Origin: Guyanagaster necrorhizus
Lineage: Eukaryota; Basidiomycota; Agaricomycetes; Agaricales; Physalacriaceae
Direction of reading: 5' to 3'
Length of the DNA stretch: 64,000 nt
Assembly: GCF_019112545.1 (NCBI RefSeq)
Contig: NW_025064890.1
Span: 1,047,777-1,111,776, forward strand
Numbering within the stretch: position 1 is the stretch's first letter; each line of letters starts with the position of its first letter. Both the position numbers and the translations under genes were made by a program. The notes below the pieces were generated by a model that was given only the letters and a program-made list of their open reading frames with translations, did not search any database and was not told where the DNA came from. This document shows, in pieces, positions 10,997 to 24,400 of this stretch.

Positions 10997-13900
10997 ATTA
11001 GCTTGAGGCTTTTACTTCTCTTTCCTTATGCATTATAGTGTGGAGAAAACCAAATGCCTCCAATCAACTTATCAGACCTGAACTTTGATCATGAGTTCTT
11101 TGAACTCCTTGCTTCCATTATCAGAACATTGTTAGGATTATTGATGATCATCTAGCTATGCCAGAGATGCTAATCAATCACTGCCTGGGCTGTCAGATAT
11201 TATCAAGAGTTCTAAAACATCCATTATATTCTATGCAATATAACCCTCAACCTTCCTCTTCATGATATTCCCAAATTCTGATGAATATCCCATCAGCTTA
11301 TGGCAAGCCCCATATCTGAAGCTAAGCCTAGCAGCTCACATACAAGGGATGTTCAAGAAGAAGAACACTGATACCTCCCCAGATCAATCAGCAGAAACAG
11401 AGACAATTGTCTCACAGGATTTTGAAATCTATAGATCCTGCCCTCTATTCTAAACCATAAGGATGAAGACCTTTCAGAGGACTTTTTCTGCCAGTCTCTC
11501 TCCTCTGACTCTTCCACTGCTCCTAGAACCCATGAGATTGCTGATCACACTCAGGATTTCCTTGATGCTACTAGGATGGCTCAGAGATCTCAGCATACTC
11601 CTCTTGACAACTACCAAACTCTGAACTCAAGCCTTGCCTCAACTCCAAGGTCCTTTAGGACCAGTGCTGGGATGAAAAGGTCTTCCTCTCAGCAAATCTA
11701 TGACTGATGAGAAGAGGAGACAGCAAGAGATGAAATTATACACTGACTCTTTCTAGCCTGAGACTTTAACATTTCTTTTAACTAGAATGAAGCAGTTCAA
11801 CAGGAGAAGCAGTGGCAGAACCAAGGACAAACTGAGTTTTCAGAAGCTCACAGCAAGCTTGCAGCACACATCCATGCAGAAGGACAGCAAGCCTATGAGA
11901 GGGCCAAGTGAGACTGGCAAGCTCATACCTGACAGCATGAGATCAAGGCCAAGCATCTCAGCAGTGCATCTCCAGATTGATATGAACTCCAGTTTGAACT
12001 CTCTCAGTCAACTTCCATCTTCAGAGAGTCTAGCACAACTAAGATAGACTCATGGGGTTCAGAACTCCAAGAAGTACTCACAGCAGATAAAGCAAGAAGA
12101 AAAGAAGATAGAAGAATTCCTCCTCTACTTTGAGATGATGTCTCTTGAATCACCATGCACTCTCCATCCCTCTAATATCCCCCTTCCAGCTGAACTCCCA
12201 GTCCTGACACCACTCTCAGAGATGACAAGTCCATCCTTGAACACTACAGGCTATAAGTTTCTGTCAATACCTATATCTCTGCTTGTGTTCTTCAAAGCTT
12301 TCTTGAAAGTAGAGTCACTTGCCAGTTTCTCAATAAAAGATTCTATAGAAACTTCAGAATCTATAGTGAGTGCCCAGAGGCAGCAAGAATGGCTGACAGC
12401 AACAGGCACAATACACAAATTGGAGTCAGTCCCTAAGTAAAGCTCTCTATGATTTCAGTCCCTCTCAATCTGAGCCTCACCACTGAACCTAGTATCCAGC
12501 TAGAGCAGCAGATCAACAACAATGACAATATGACTGTCCAGAGATGAGAAGAATATCTTTGACCAGCCTGTCACTTCTCTTCTTGAGGAAAAAGAGAACA
12601 AGGACAACCAGGTTGAAGACAATGAGAAAACTGAAAGCAGTAGAGTGCTCTATGGTGATGGAGATATTTAATACTTTTACTCAGAAGATACAGATGAAGA
12701 AGCATCAGAGAAGGAGATTCAAAGAATATGAATGGAGGAGTATCAGAAACTGTATATAAAGAGGGTAACATTTTTATGGTATGAAGCCAACTGGTTGGTG
12801 TTGCAAATGGGAAAATTATATATTCATACTGAACCAGAAGAATAAACAGAGATCCTGCAGCATGCTGCCACTAGCTATGCCACTAAACAGTATAACTAAA
12901 ACCATCCCAAGAATCTAATTGGTCAGCTGCCAGAGTATCAGCCAATGCTGTGGACACCATCTGTCACTCTGCAAAGGGCTGTGTATATGGCTTCCTCTCT
13001 TTAGAGTCAATATTTGTACTCCACCTCTTCAGTCTGATCAGTGGCAACTTGATTCTCTCAGTTCTGACTATAGCTGGCAACTTGATCTGCTGGCTTTTGT
13101 AATCCTTGGACTGGCAAAGGGAGCCAAATACTTGGTGGATAACCACCATCAGATAAAGCCACCAGAAGTGAAACCAGAAAAGATCTGATCCACAATAACT
13201 CCAAGATGGTTAAACTAGGCTTCATAATATGTGATGGGATAATTGTGCAAAAAGAGGCTGCCCCTCAGGAGAGCCCCATGGCTGACAACAATTCACTCCA
13301 TTCATTTCTCAGGCTGCCTACTGAATGGTGCCACCCACCCTTTGACTAGTGGCCTAATCCCATAGGATCACTGCCTGAAAATGCTGTAGTCTTGCAATGC
13401 TGACCAGATCTGGTCAGAAAACCTTGTTCCTTTAAAGGGGTTTCTGATGATATTGACTGATTCCTAATTGACTGCAAGCAATATTTTGAGGCATACATTG
13501 TTTATCTCAGAACTGACATGAATAAGATTGCATTTACAGCCTTATATCTGGAGGACAAAGCCAAAATCTGATGGATCCTTATCTCACCTAACTTCTGATT
13601 GACTATAAGAGCATACTATTAGTATTTCTTGTGGCTGGTATTCAAGCAAATGCTCAATGACAAATTTATTGATCTAGCAGTGCAGGAAGTGCATAAGCAG
13701 AAGATCAAGGAGTATAAGATAGGCAATAAAGCAGTCACAGACTATTTAAATGAGCTAGAATAGCTCATAAAGCTTGCCAGAATACGGAAGGATATAGCAA
13801 ATGATGGGAGGATGGTCGAGGCTCTCAAGAGAGGAGTTCCTAACTCTTATATCACAATGATCTCAGCAATCAGGTTTAACATTCTAGTCAGATACAATGA

Positions 13901-16900
13901 CTGAAAGATCTGAATCATCAAAATGTACAAAGAGTGACAGAGACAGAAAGCAGAGCAAACCATGCTGTAAGATAACTGGAAGCCCAATAACCTGGCTATA
14001 TTGACCTCAAAGCCCAACAACACATCCACTCAGAAATCAGGACTCTTGACAGCCAACTATGGTACCCAAAAAATAGGTACCAGCACAACATACACAGAGA
14101 CAAGGAAGCTCATGGACATAGATTGGATGAAGAAAGAAGGCAAGTGCTTCAACTGCAGGCAGAAGAGCCATATGGCCAAGAATTGCTCCAAGAAGAAATG
14201 CATCTGAGAAGATATCTAAATGCAGATTGCTGAATTGCAAAAGAAAGAAGAAGAGCTTGGCACAGAAACAAAAGTAGAGAAGGTAAAAGATGGGGTCAAC
14301 CAGTGAGTGATTCCACTGGATCAGCCAATAAGGATAGTATCATGGTAGCCACTGGACAGACTAATAGTACTTCTGTAGATACTCATATGTCTAAATCATC
14401 TATACATTTGAATATATTCTGTGCTCTGACTACTGATACTGCCAATAAATCACCAAAACAAACTCAAACACCCACAGGCCAAACAGAGGAAGAGGCTTCC
14501 TCCAGATGGCTCAGACTATTCAATACTGAATGGATCTGGAGAGCCATCAGGAATGCACCAATGGAAGAAGCAGCAAAGGTCATACTCAAGAATTAGATAC
14601 ACAAGACCTGAGTCAAGAAGATCATCAATGAGATGATCAAAGGGATGAGGAAAGCAGAATGATGCCAAGCCTTGGAGTGGCTCAACAAATTGCATGGACT
14701 GTGAAGATATGTCCACTGAACCAAGACTGCAGGATGAGATCTGATAGTCAAAGCCCAAATTGAAATGCTCACAAACTGAACCAATCATGCAGTTATTATA
14801 CTAGTCAATAGTGGCTGCACTAGCAGCTTCATCAACCAGTCTTTTGTTGACAAGCACCAGTTGCCAATATGAGCCACTGCTGTCTCTATTTCCATATACA
14901 ATGCCAATGGCACTAAGAACTAAGCCAGCTCTATCACTGAGTTTGTAGAACTGTGACTTAAGATCAGGAATCATTCTAAACAAATTGATCTAGCAGTCAT
15001 AGATCTTAGGACCAAAGAAGTCTTTCTGAGATACAACTAGTTGATACAGCACAATTCTCTCATCAACTGAAAAATCAAAAGAATCATGTTCACCCAGTGC
15101 AAGTGTTAAAAACTTCCTTTTGAGTTACCAGATGAAGATCCCAAGGATCAGTGAGATGAGGAGATGGAAGACAGTGAAACTATCCTTGCAGTAGATCTGA
15201 AACCCACAATCTATATATGCACCATTCATCATGCCAACAATTTGGTGGCCAAAGCTCATGAGCAGAGAAAGAAGAAGACATTTGAGGAGATAGTGTCAGA
15301 ATAGGCATAGGACTTCAGTGATCTGTTTGAGAAGAAAAGTTTTAACAAACTCTCTGAACCAAAACTGTGAGACCATGCCATCAAACTGATCCTGAATGCC
15401 AATGCCAATCTTGATTGCAAGACATATCCACTTGGCAACAATGAGCAACAGGAACTTGATAAGTTTCTCAATGAGAATTTCTCCAGCAAGAGAATTCAAC
15501 CATCCAAGTCCCCAATAGTGTCCCTCTTCTTCTTTGTTAAAAAGAAGAATGGTAAATTATAGCCAGTCCAAGATTATAGGAAGCTAAATAAAATGATGAT
15601 CAGGAACTATTATCTGCTTCTCTTGATCTCAGAATTAATGGACAAACTCAGAAGTACCAAGTACTATATTAAGCTTGATGTTTGGTGGGGGTACAATAAT
15701 GTGTGCATCAAGGAGAGGGACAAATGGAAGGCTGCCTTCAGGACTAATCAAGAGCTCTTTGAGTCTATAGTTATATTTTTTGGACTCACTAATTCACCTG
15801 CCACATTTCAGTGGATGATGAATGATATATTCAAAGATCTCATTGCTACTGGAAAAGTTATAATTTATCTGGACAACATTCTCATAATGTCAAAAACCAA
15901 AGAGGAGCACAGGAGACTAGTATGACAGATACTAGTGCTCATGAGGAAGCATAAACTTTTTCTCAAAGCAGAAAAGTGTGAATTCAAGATGCTACAGACC
16001 AAATACCTCAGAGTTATCATCAGCAAGGAAAGCATTCACATAGACCCAATCAAAGTAGCCAGAGTGGTAGAATAGCCTGAGCTGACAAAGAAGAAGGAGC
16101 TACAATCATTCTTAGGGTTCACCAACTTCTACTGACAGTTTATCAGGGATTATAGCAAGGTCATCCAATCAATGATGCAACTAACTAGCAATGCCCCTTG
16201 GACATAGGGACTCAGCCAACAGAACATATTTGATGATCTTAAATGGCATCTCACAGAAGATGTGGTACTAGTGATACCAACACAGGATGAGAGATTCCAG
16301 ATAGAGGCAGATTTGAGTGAAGAGGCCATTAGTGCTGTCCTTTCTCAGAAACAAGATGGGAAGTGGTGACCAATGGCATTTCTCTCCAAGGCTCTCTCTG
16401 TAATTGAGAGGAATTATAAAATCTATAATAAAGAGCTGCTTGTCATTATGCTAGCTCTTAAAGAATGGTGATATTATCTGATCAGAGCAGTCTGAACATT
16501 TGAAATATAGATAGATCACCAGAATCTTTGATATTTCTGACAACCATAAAAGCTAAATTGATGACAGGCTTGCTGGATCACAGAACTGAGCCAATACCTG
16601 TACATCCTGCATCACAAGGTAGGAATGGCAAACAAGAAGGCAGATTTGTTAAGCCAAAGGGCCAATCATGATCAAAGGAACCATGACAACAAAGGAGTGG
16701 TTTTGCTCAGACCAGAACACTTCTGAGCAATGATCATGCTCACAGAGGAGAAAATTCATGAGCACATCAAGAGTATGACCAGAGACTCCAGCAAGTGGGA
16801 TTAATGAGTCACACCATTGCTAAACCATGAGCAGAGAATGATGAAGAAGAAAGAGATGATCCATTATGATGGATAGATCTATATACCTTAGGATCAGATG

Positions 16901-17751
16901 CTAAGAGGAGAGATCATCATCACATGCTATGATCACACAACTACTAGCCATCCAGAAATCACTAAAACCAAGGAATTGGTGCTATGTGACTACTGGTGGC
17001 CCAAGATAAGAACAGACATAGAACAATATATCAAAGCCTGTGAAACTTGTTAAAGAGGAAAAGCTTCAACTCAAGCCTGAGCCACTCTACTTCATTCAAA
17101 TGAAGTGCCACATATGCCTTGGATCCACATCTCAGCAGACATGGTAACCAGATTGCCAGAAAGCAATAGTTATGATACAATCCTTATCATAGTTGATTGC
17201 TTCTTAAAAGCCATTATACTGATCACATGCTCAACAGAATTAACCTCTGAGGGCTGGACCAAGATACTATGCAATGAAGTATACATGAAGTATGGAATGC
17301 TGCAAGTTGTCATCTCAGACCAGAGACCACAATTTGTCTTCAAATTCCTGGATGACTTGTACCACTTGCTGAATATTAAGTGGAATGCCTCTACAGCATA
17401 TTATCCTCAGACAGATGGACAAATAGAGTGGGTGAACTAAGAAGTTGAAAAATACCTTCAGCTTTTCATCAATTACTGATAAGATGATTAGACAGAGTGG
17501 TTAGCACTAGCCACCTTCTAACATAACAACCATGTTTACTTGGCAACAGGAAAATCACTATTCTGTGTCAACTTTGGCTGCTATGCAAATGTGGCTCAAA
17601 CAAGTCACACATATACATCTGTGCTGGCCTCTTCCAATTTTGCCACTACAATAGCAAAAATACATGATAAAACTCAAATAGTACTGGAACACACTGCAAA
17701 CACTATGAAGAAACACTACAACATCTATTGACAATCTGCACACTCCTATGA
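10997..17751 (+). pseudogene. Gypsy C gag-pol, first part (gag to integrase)
   Basis: Degenerate polyprotein. 10997-13400 is leader and N-terminal gag without recognisable domains. A capsid segment (SDDID.FLIDC.QYF, later YLEDKAK) lies near 13440-13600. The zinc knuckle CFNCRQKSHMAKNC is in the frame 14001-14207. The protease box reads VNSGC near 14810, with Asp of DSG changed to Asn. RT is in 15593-15925 and its catalytic box is YLDN (15866-15877) in place of YLDD. RNase H lies about 16250-16700. The integrase core (HISADMVTRLPE, then VDCF) is in 17105-17440. The changed catalytic residues fit G-to-A changes. Reading continues after the inserted repeat at 19140. Confidence 0.85.
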
Positions 17752-19139
17752 TGATGTGCTTGATAATGGCTAAGTGTCTAAGAGAGGTGAATGAGAAATG
17801 AACTCTCAAACACCAACACCTAACCACTCAATATACAATCACCAAATACAGTTGAGGTTGGTTGTTTTGAGTACAATAGAAGCACTCTTGCAGTCTTTAA
17901 GTAAAATCAAAGAAACAGTCAATAAAGACAGTTATTCAACTCTATCTTGCTTTCAAAGATGCAATACTCATGAGAGTAGTTTATAGCAATATTTAAGTAT
18001 AATTAGGACTCAGAATCAATGCTAAATTATGCTCCAAATCAACTTAGAATATTCTGAAACCCAAATACTAAGTCTATCAAGCACTTAGGCTTGACTAGCT
18101 GCACTCTTGGCTGGCTGGTGGACCTCAAAACTGAAGAACTTGTATTCTGATGCCAAAACCCTTATAGTTTGGAACCCAAATTAATCTAAAACCCAAAATA
18201 CAGTTATTATTCCAATCTAATCCTCTCTAAGTGACAAAGCAACTTAAATAAATCACTAAGTCAAAGCAGAACTCAAAATCCATTGTTCTGAGAACTAGCT
18301 ACAGTGGGCTAGAAGGTCTGAATGTGGGGGTGGGTTGCTTGCTTGCTATTTCCCCCTCATTCCCTTCTTTTATACACTAACAACAGATATAGAATCTATA
18401 AATAAAGCATTCAAAATAATATTTCTCCTGTTTAAAGTGGAATCACACTATTATTCTGGAATGGCAGCACTCCTGGACTCCCCTAGGCTTGCCCAGACCC
18501 ACTTGGCCACCACACAGCTTTATTTTAAGCCTACAGTGCCTGTGGGTACCTAACTCCTTTCTGTCTACTCAGAGTTTTAATTCTCAGAGTTATTTTTAGT
18601 AGCTTAATTGATCAGGCCCAGTCAACTGGTTCTATCCACTCTATTCCTCCCAATTCTAAGTCCTTTAGGTCATCTGATATCTAGAAAATTCAGACTTAGG
18701 CATTTGAGTCAAAACTCAGAGTGCTAGTTACAGGTCATTGGATCTCTCTTCTTACTGCTTCTGGATGATGCTATCTTTACTCAATACTCCACAACTGGCT
18801 ATAGTATTATGCCTCTAGCTATCTTAGAATATACTTGTCTTAGTAGCATATAGAATTGGCTCCATTTGAGGTACCATTTCTAAGTCCAACTTGGACTTAG
18901 TATTTTCCAAGATGTGGTGCAAAACTTTTTTAAGTTCAAATCTGACTTAGAATTTTTATCCTTAGGCCATGTTATTTTACAAAGTCTCTTTTGGACTTAG
19001 TATTGGTGACTAGCATGACTATTAGCTCAGAGCCTCAGCCATAGTCTTCTACTGGCTAATGATCTTCAGTTACTAGCATATTCTAGTGTGTTATACAGAA
19101 TTTGCAAATTATAGGGCTGAACATGTACCCTGCATATCA
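17752..19139. repeat. Non-coding 1.39 kb repeat X, copy 1, in gypsy C
   Basis: Begins TGATGTGCTTG and ends CCTGCATATCA. The first and last 8 bases form an imperfect inverted repeat (TGATGTGC and GCATATCA). A 4-base duplication, ATGA, flanks it (17748-17751 and 19140-19143); removing one copy with the repeat restores the gypsy reading SYDVNDKVWLD. It has no coding capacity. A near-perfect palindrome at 18880-18900 has 10-base arms, CTAAGTCCAA and TTGGACTTAG. It may be a large solo LTR or a non-autonomous terminal-inverted-repeat element; I cannot decide. The second copy is at 28583-29966. Confidence 0.75.
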
Positions 19140-19621
19140 ATGATGTCAATGACAAAGTATAGTTGGATATCACCAACCTTCACTTGCCTTAGCCAAAGCA
19201 AAAACTTGATGACAAATGAACTGGCCTCTTCCTTATCATAGTAAAAGTAGGCACATCAGTCTACAGACTTTGCCTGCCACCACATTAGAAGATACATAAT
19301 ATTTTCAATGAAACACTCTTGACACTATACATCACCTCTGCCTTTCTAAATCAGCAAGAACTCTCTCCTCTGCCACCAGACTTGATCAATGACAAGAAAC
19401 ATTACAAAATCAATCAGATACTAAACTATAAATTACACAAAGTAAAGACAAAAGGGAGAGAGATGATAACAACAGTTGATTATCTGATCAGCTGGAAGGG
19501 CTATGGCCTTGAGTCCAATCAATAGGTTAATGAAAAATGAATGAATGCAGCCAATGCCATACAGGAATATGAATTATCCCTTAATTAAGCCATTGAGATG
19601 ATGGTCTTAAGGAGAGGGTAA
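19140..19621 (+). pseudogene. Gypsy C integrase C-terminus and chromodomain
   Basis: Continuation of the polyprotein after repeat X. It reads VNDKV.LDITNLHLP, then the conserved LPPDLINDKKHYKINQIL linker and a chromodomain VDYLISWKGYGLESNQ (about 19470-19530). Chromodomains of this kind define chromoviruses and direct integration to heterochromatin. Stops replace Trp codons at several places (for example before VNEK). Confidence 0.85.
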
Positions 19622-20091
19622 TATTATGATTTTTCCATCTTTTTACTTTTTTTTACAACTTAACCTCTATTTATGCTTAGTCAGAGTGCTTAGACCAGTG
19701 CTTAAGATCATAAGACTGGCTTAGTCATCACAACAAAGTCTAGTCAGTCATTGTCTTCTGATACAACAGCATTGCTTGACAACACACAATGAATCTTTTG
19801 TATATAATAATAATGCTCAAGGATAATAGGCACAAAGGACTCAACAACATACAATAGGCAGTAGTATATTTAGATCCAACCTGTATAGTATTTAAGACAG
19901 CTCACTCTCACTAGAAATCTCTAGCTTTGAGCTAAAGTTTATTCTATCTCATTCTACTCTCAAGCTACTCCCAAAGGCCTTGAAGTATATTGGTCAATAA
20001 AGCACAATAAGTGAATTCTAGTGGAAGTCTTGAATGTGAAGGCATACTAGTCTATCATGTGTTTCTGATCACATGCAGCTTGAGTCTAACA
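19622..20091 (+). repeat. 3' LTR of gypsy element C
   Basis: 470 bases, TATTATGA..GTCTAACA, matching 10528-10996 and preceded by the purine tract AAGGAGAGGGTA. Followed by the GATTA duplication at 20092-20096. Confidence 0.85.
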
Positions 20092-20096
20092 GATTA

Positions 20097-20520
20097 TAAA
20101 GTGTCTGGTAACTCAGTTGAGTCTTTAATGCAATCTGGACTGATTTATCATATAGCTTGATCACTTTTCCATACTATATTGAGAACTTTGATTTGATCAA
20201 TGACATATTAGAGGCTGTTTTTCCTTTTGGTTTAGCATTTCTGGTATTTATAGAATCATCCAAAATGCCATCATTTCTATTCAGAGTCTGCTCAACTTTG
20301 CTCTTTGACTCATACATATCTTTCAGAGCTTTTCAGGCTTCTGCCAAAGTCTTTGAATCAGCAATATATACTAGCAAGCCATCTGAAACCCACAATCTTA
20401 TTGTTGAAAGAGCCTTCCTATCACTCTTCTAATCTGCCATCAGTGTCATGTTTGCTGGGGCTGAAGTGCTTCTGTCTGCATAATCAATTAGTTCTAAATC
20501 AGTTAAGATATTGATTATCT
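20097..20520 (-). pseudogene. Copia gag N-terminus joined to a linker, decayed
   Basis: On the - strand the frame reads SDRKALSTIRLWVSDGLL, then YIADSKTLAEA.KALKDMYESK, which is the UBN2/gag pattern of copia elements (ADSKTLAEAWKALKDMYE in intact form). After about 20320 it runs into sequence without gag character that connects, once element C is removed, to the pre-RT linker at 10522. This implies an internal deletion of the rest of gag, protease and integrase. Stops are present. Confidence 0.65.
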
Positions 20521-20673
20521 TGATTTTCTATATCAGGTAATTTTCTGGGCCCTTAAAGGGGTCAATTCTATATACAGACTGGCTATCCATGCAGTTCTAC
20601 ATATGTATATAAAGTACAAAAGAGTGTGAAGTGAGTAGCAATGTAAGTTCAGTTATAGTTAGGGCCTATAATC

Positions 20674-20888
20674 TGTTGGAAATTCTTGGTGTTATGCAGA
20701 GTAGACTCTAGACTGATAAGACCAGATGATATAAACTTTTATTCCACAGCTCCTAAAGAGCTTGTATTTATACTCTTCAGACTTGTATCTAGAATTTACT
20801 ACAACTTTCTCTTTCTCTTGAGCTTACTTATTAGCTTTCAGCATGATGCTGAATTGCCTTTCTAAAACTTTTCAGCAAAATCCCAATA
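20674..20888 (-). repeat. Copia-type LTR E inside element D
   Basis: About 215 bases beginning TGTTGGAAATTC and ending AAATCCCAATA on the + strand; the ends are inverted copies of each other (TGTTGGAAAT and TATTGGGATT), as in copia LTRs. Its lower side (20661-20673) is a primer-binding-like site, GATTATAGGCCCT on the - strand, so it is a 5' LTR leading into the gag fragment at 20097-20520. The sequence differs from the LTRs of element D. No matching 3' LTR is visible. The upper end could instead be at 20924. Confidence 0.55.
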
Positions 20889-21020
20889 TATCCTAAAATA
20901 TTCCAAGTATCTAGATATACCTCAAGTCTCCCCTTGAAACTTGAAATGATCTGAAAATTCTCAATTATATCCTAAGACTTGTGATCATTCTCTATTCTCA
21001 TCCATGCTGCAAAAGCTCCA
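20889..21020. other. Copia-derived or target DNA left of gypsy B
   Basis: Short AT-rich segment between LTR E and gypsy B. It holds a pyrimidine tract (TCTCCCCTTGAAAC) that on the - strand would resemble a polypurine tract. It ends in CTCCA, the likely left target duplication of gypsy B (right side CTTCA). Confidence 0.4.
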
Positions 21021-21488
21021 TGTTAGATCCAAACATCATGTGAACAGAAACATATGATAAACAGAAGTCTCCTCACACTTCAGGAGATCGACTGAGTTCA
21101 CTAATGCATATTCTGATCAGTGTGTCACAAGGCCAATGGATTGGCTTAAGAATAAAATGGTGTAGAAGTAAACTTTAGCTTGAAGCTAGAGATTACCAGC
21201 AAGAGTGAGCATCTTATATACTGTACAAGAGATACTCAATTATACTACCTACTTATTATATGTTTCTGTATTTATTATGCTCATTATTCTTGAGCATCAC
21301 TACTGTACATAAAAGAGATGTTGTGCATCATTGGGCAATGCTGTTGCATCAAAAGATAATGATGGACTTGGCTATTTGTAATGACTAAGCTTTATCTCAT
21401 GGTCTTAAGCATCTGTCCTAGTGTCCTGAATAAGTATAGATAGAGGTTAATCTATAGAAATGATAAAGAAAATGAAAAAATCATAATA
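21021..21488 (-). repeat. 3' LTR of gypsy element B
   Basis: 468 bases; on the - strand it starts TATTATGA and ends CTAACA. The adjacent TACCCCCTCCTTAAG (- strand CTTAAGGAGGGGGTA) is the polypurine tract, which fixes it as the 3' LTR. Confidence 0.85.
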
Positions 21489-24400
21489 TTACCCCCTCCT
21501 TAAGACCATCATTCTGATGGCTTAATTTAGAGATAGTTTATAATCTCATATAGCATCTATGGCATTCATTCTCTTCTCATTTACCCATTGGTTAGATTTC
21601 AGACTGTATCCCTTCCAACTGACCAGATAATCAATAGTCATTGTTATGCTGCCTGCCATCTTTCACCTTGACTTTTTAAAGTTTATAGTTTAATATTTGA
21701 TTGATTTCATAATGTTCCTTATCATCAATCAAGTCAGGAGGGAGCAGTGGTAGTCTTTTCTGGTTTGGAAATACCAGTGTGATATACAGTATCAAGAGTG
21801 TTTTGTTGAAGATGTTGTAAACCTTCCAACTGAGAGGCAGGCATAGCTTGTATGCTGAGCTTCTGACTTTTGTGAGAATAGAGAAGGGGCCAGTCTATTT
21901 GTTGGACAGTTTTTGTTTTGGCTGGGGAAGATGGAGGTTTGTGGTGTCCAACCAGATTTTATTGTGAATTAAATATTTGTGAGCTGTCCTGCAGTGTTTG
22001 TCATACTGTTTTTTCATTGAAATAGTGGCCTTCTCAAGAGCTGTCTTGGTTTCTTGGTGAATTTTCACTATTGCTATAGCAAAATCAGCAGATGTGGGGG
22101 TTATTGTGTGGGTGTGCTCTATCTGAGCAACATGTGGATGTCATTCATAGTTAATGAAGAAGAGTGTTTTTCCAGTGGTAGAGTGAATTCAATTATTGTG
22201 CTAGAAGGCTGCAAATGCAAGCCACTCTGTCCAGTCATCTTAGCAATAATTGATGAATAAGGAGAGGTATTTCTCCACTTCTTGATTGACATGCTCTGTC
22301 TAACCATCAGTTTGAGGATGATAGACCATGGAAGTGTTTCACTTGATATTGAGAATTCAATATAGATCATCTAGGAATTTAGAGATGAATTAGAGTCCCT
22401 TATCAGAGATGATAACTTGTGGTATACTGTACTTAGCATAGACTTTGTCATGAAGAATTTTTGCCCATCCTTCAGATGTTAATTCAGAGGAACAAGCAAT
22501 CAGGATGATTGTCTTTGAAAAGCAGTCAACTATAATGAGGATGGTATCATAGCCATTACAGTCTGGTAGTCCAGTTGCCATGTCCACTGAGATATGGGTT
22601 CAAGATGATGATGAGACCTTGTTCAGATGAAGTGGTGCTGCTTTTGGCTGAGTAGAGGATTTGCTATGCTGACAGACCTCACATGCTTTGATGTATTGAA
22701 TAACATTGTTGCCTATCTTGGACCACCAATACTTCCACAGGATTAGCTTCTTTGTTTTGGTGATGCCTGGATGACCAGCCATTGCATGGTCATGATGAGT
22801 GGTGATAATTTTGCCATATAGGTTCTGGTCTTAGAGAATATAGATCCACCCATTATATTGAATAATTTTCTCCTTCTTCATCATCCCTTGCTTGTGATTT
22901 AGAGATAGAGCTACTCATTGGTCCCATTTGCTCACATCTCTCATGACACTCTTGATCCTTTCATGGATTTCTTCTTCTGTGGGCATGATCATTGCCCTGA
23001 AGTGTTCAGGATAGATCAAAACCACTCCTTCATTATTATGCTTCCCTTGATCATAATCAGCTCATTGACTCAGGAGATCAGCCTTTTTATTTGCAGTCCC
23101 AGCTTTGTGATATAGCATGTACAGGTACTGGCTCAGTTCTATGACCCAGCATGCCTGTCATCAGTTGAGCTTCTGTGGCTGTCAAAAATACCAGAGGTTT
23201 TGGTGATCTGTCTATATCTTAAAGGTCTGGACCACTTTAATCAGATAATGTTGCCACTTTTTGTCATAGATTTTGTAGTTCCATTCTATAACCATCAGAG
23301 CTTTGGACAGGAACACTACTAGACACTATTTCCCTTCCTGCTCCTGAGATAATATGGCACCAATGGCTCTTTCACTCAAGTCAGCCTCTACTTTGAACCT
23401 TCCATCCTGCATTGGTATGGCCAAAATCATGTCTTCTGCCAGATGCTGTTTAAGATTGTCAAAAGCAACCTGTTGGGAAGGTCTCTACATCCATGGAGCA
23501 TTTTTGGTTAACTGCATCATTGGGCAAACAACTTTGCTGTAGTTGCATATAAATCATCAGTAGAAGTTTGTGAACTCTAAAAACAATTAAAGCTCCTTTT
23601 TCTTCATTGGTTCCAGCCATTCCACTACCTCTGCCACCTTGATTGAGTTCATGTAAATGCTTTCTTCACTGATGATGACCCTAAGGTACTCAGTTTGTAG
23701 TATCTCAAACTCACACTTTTCTGCTTTGAGGAATAGTTTATGCTTTCTCATTAATGCTAGTACTTGTCACACTAGTCATCAATGTTCCTCTCATGTTTTG
23801 GACATGATAAGGATGTCATCCAGATAGATGGTAATCTTTCTGATAGCAATAAGATCCTTGAATATGTCATTCATCATCCACTGGAAAGTAGCAGGTGAAT
23901 TAGTGAGTCCAAAGAATATCACTGTCAGTTTGAAGAGTCTGTGGTTGGTCCTAAAGGCTGCCTTCCATTCATTGCCTTCTTTAATGCAGACATTGTTATA
24001 TCTCTATCTGACATCAAGTTTGGTGTAATATTTGGCACTCTGCAGTTTGTTTATCAATTCTGAGATTAATGGGAGTGGGTAATGATTCTTGATCATCATT
24101 TCATTGAGCTTTCAGTAATTCTGGACTGATCAGAGTTTCTCATCTTTCTTCTTAATGAAAAAGAATAGTGACACCATTGGTGATTTTGATGGCCATATCC
24201 TTCTGCTGGAGAGGTTTTTATCAAGAAACTTGTCAAGTTTCTATTGCTCATTATTGCTTAGCAGATAGATCTTGCAGTCTAAATTTGCATTAGCATTTGG
24301 TATAAGTTTGATGGCATAGTCTCAAGGTTTGAGATTGAAGAGTTCATCAAAACTCTCTTTCTTGAAGAGATCTTTGTAGTCCTATGCCCACTCAGGAACT

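Larger units (their letters stand above)
10528..20091 (+). mobile_element. Ty3/gypsy chromovirus (element C), complete but decayed
   Basis: LTRs at 10528-10996 and 19622-20091, about 470 bases each, TATTATGA..CTAACA, where the first G of TG has become A. A perfect 5-base duplication, GATTA, lies at 10523-10527 and 20092-20096, so the element inserted in the copia at that point. The polypurine tract AAGGAGAGGGTA precedes the 3' LTR. Domain order is gag, protease, RT, RNase H, integrase, chromodomain, split by a 1.39 kb repeat at 17752-19139. Dozens of stops, mostly TGA or TAG where TGG, CGA or CAG would be expected. Confidence 0.9.

Noticed and set aside
11787..12759. Series of small frames in the 5' part of gypsy C as independent genes
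   Set aside because: They lie between the LTR and the capsid of element C, are CpG-poor, and resemble in composition the N-terminal gag of element A.
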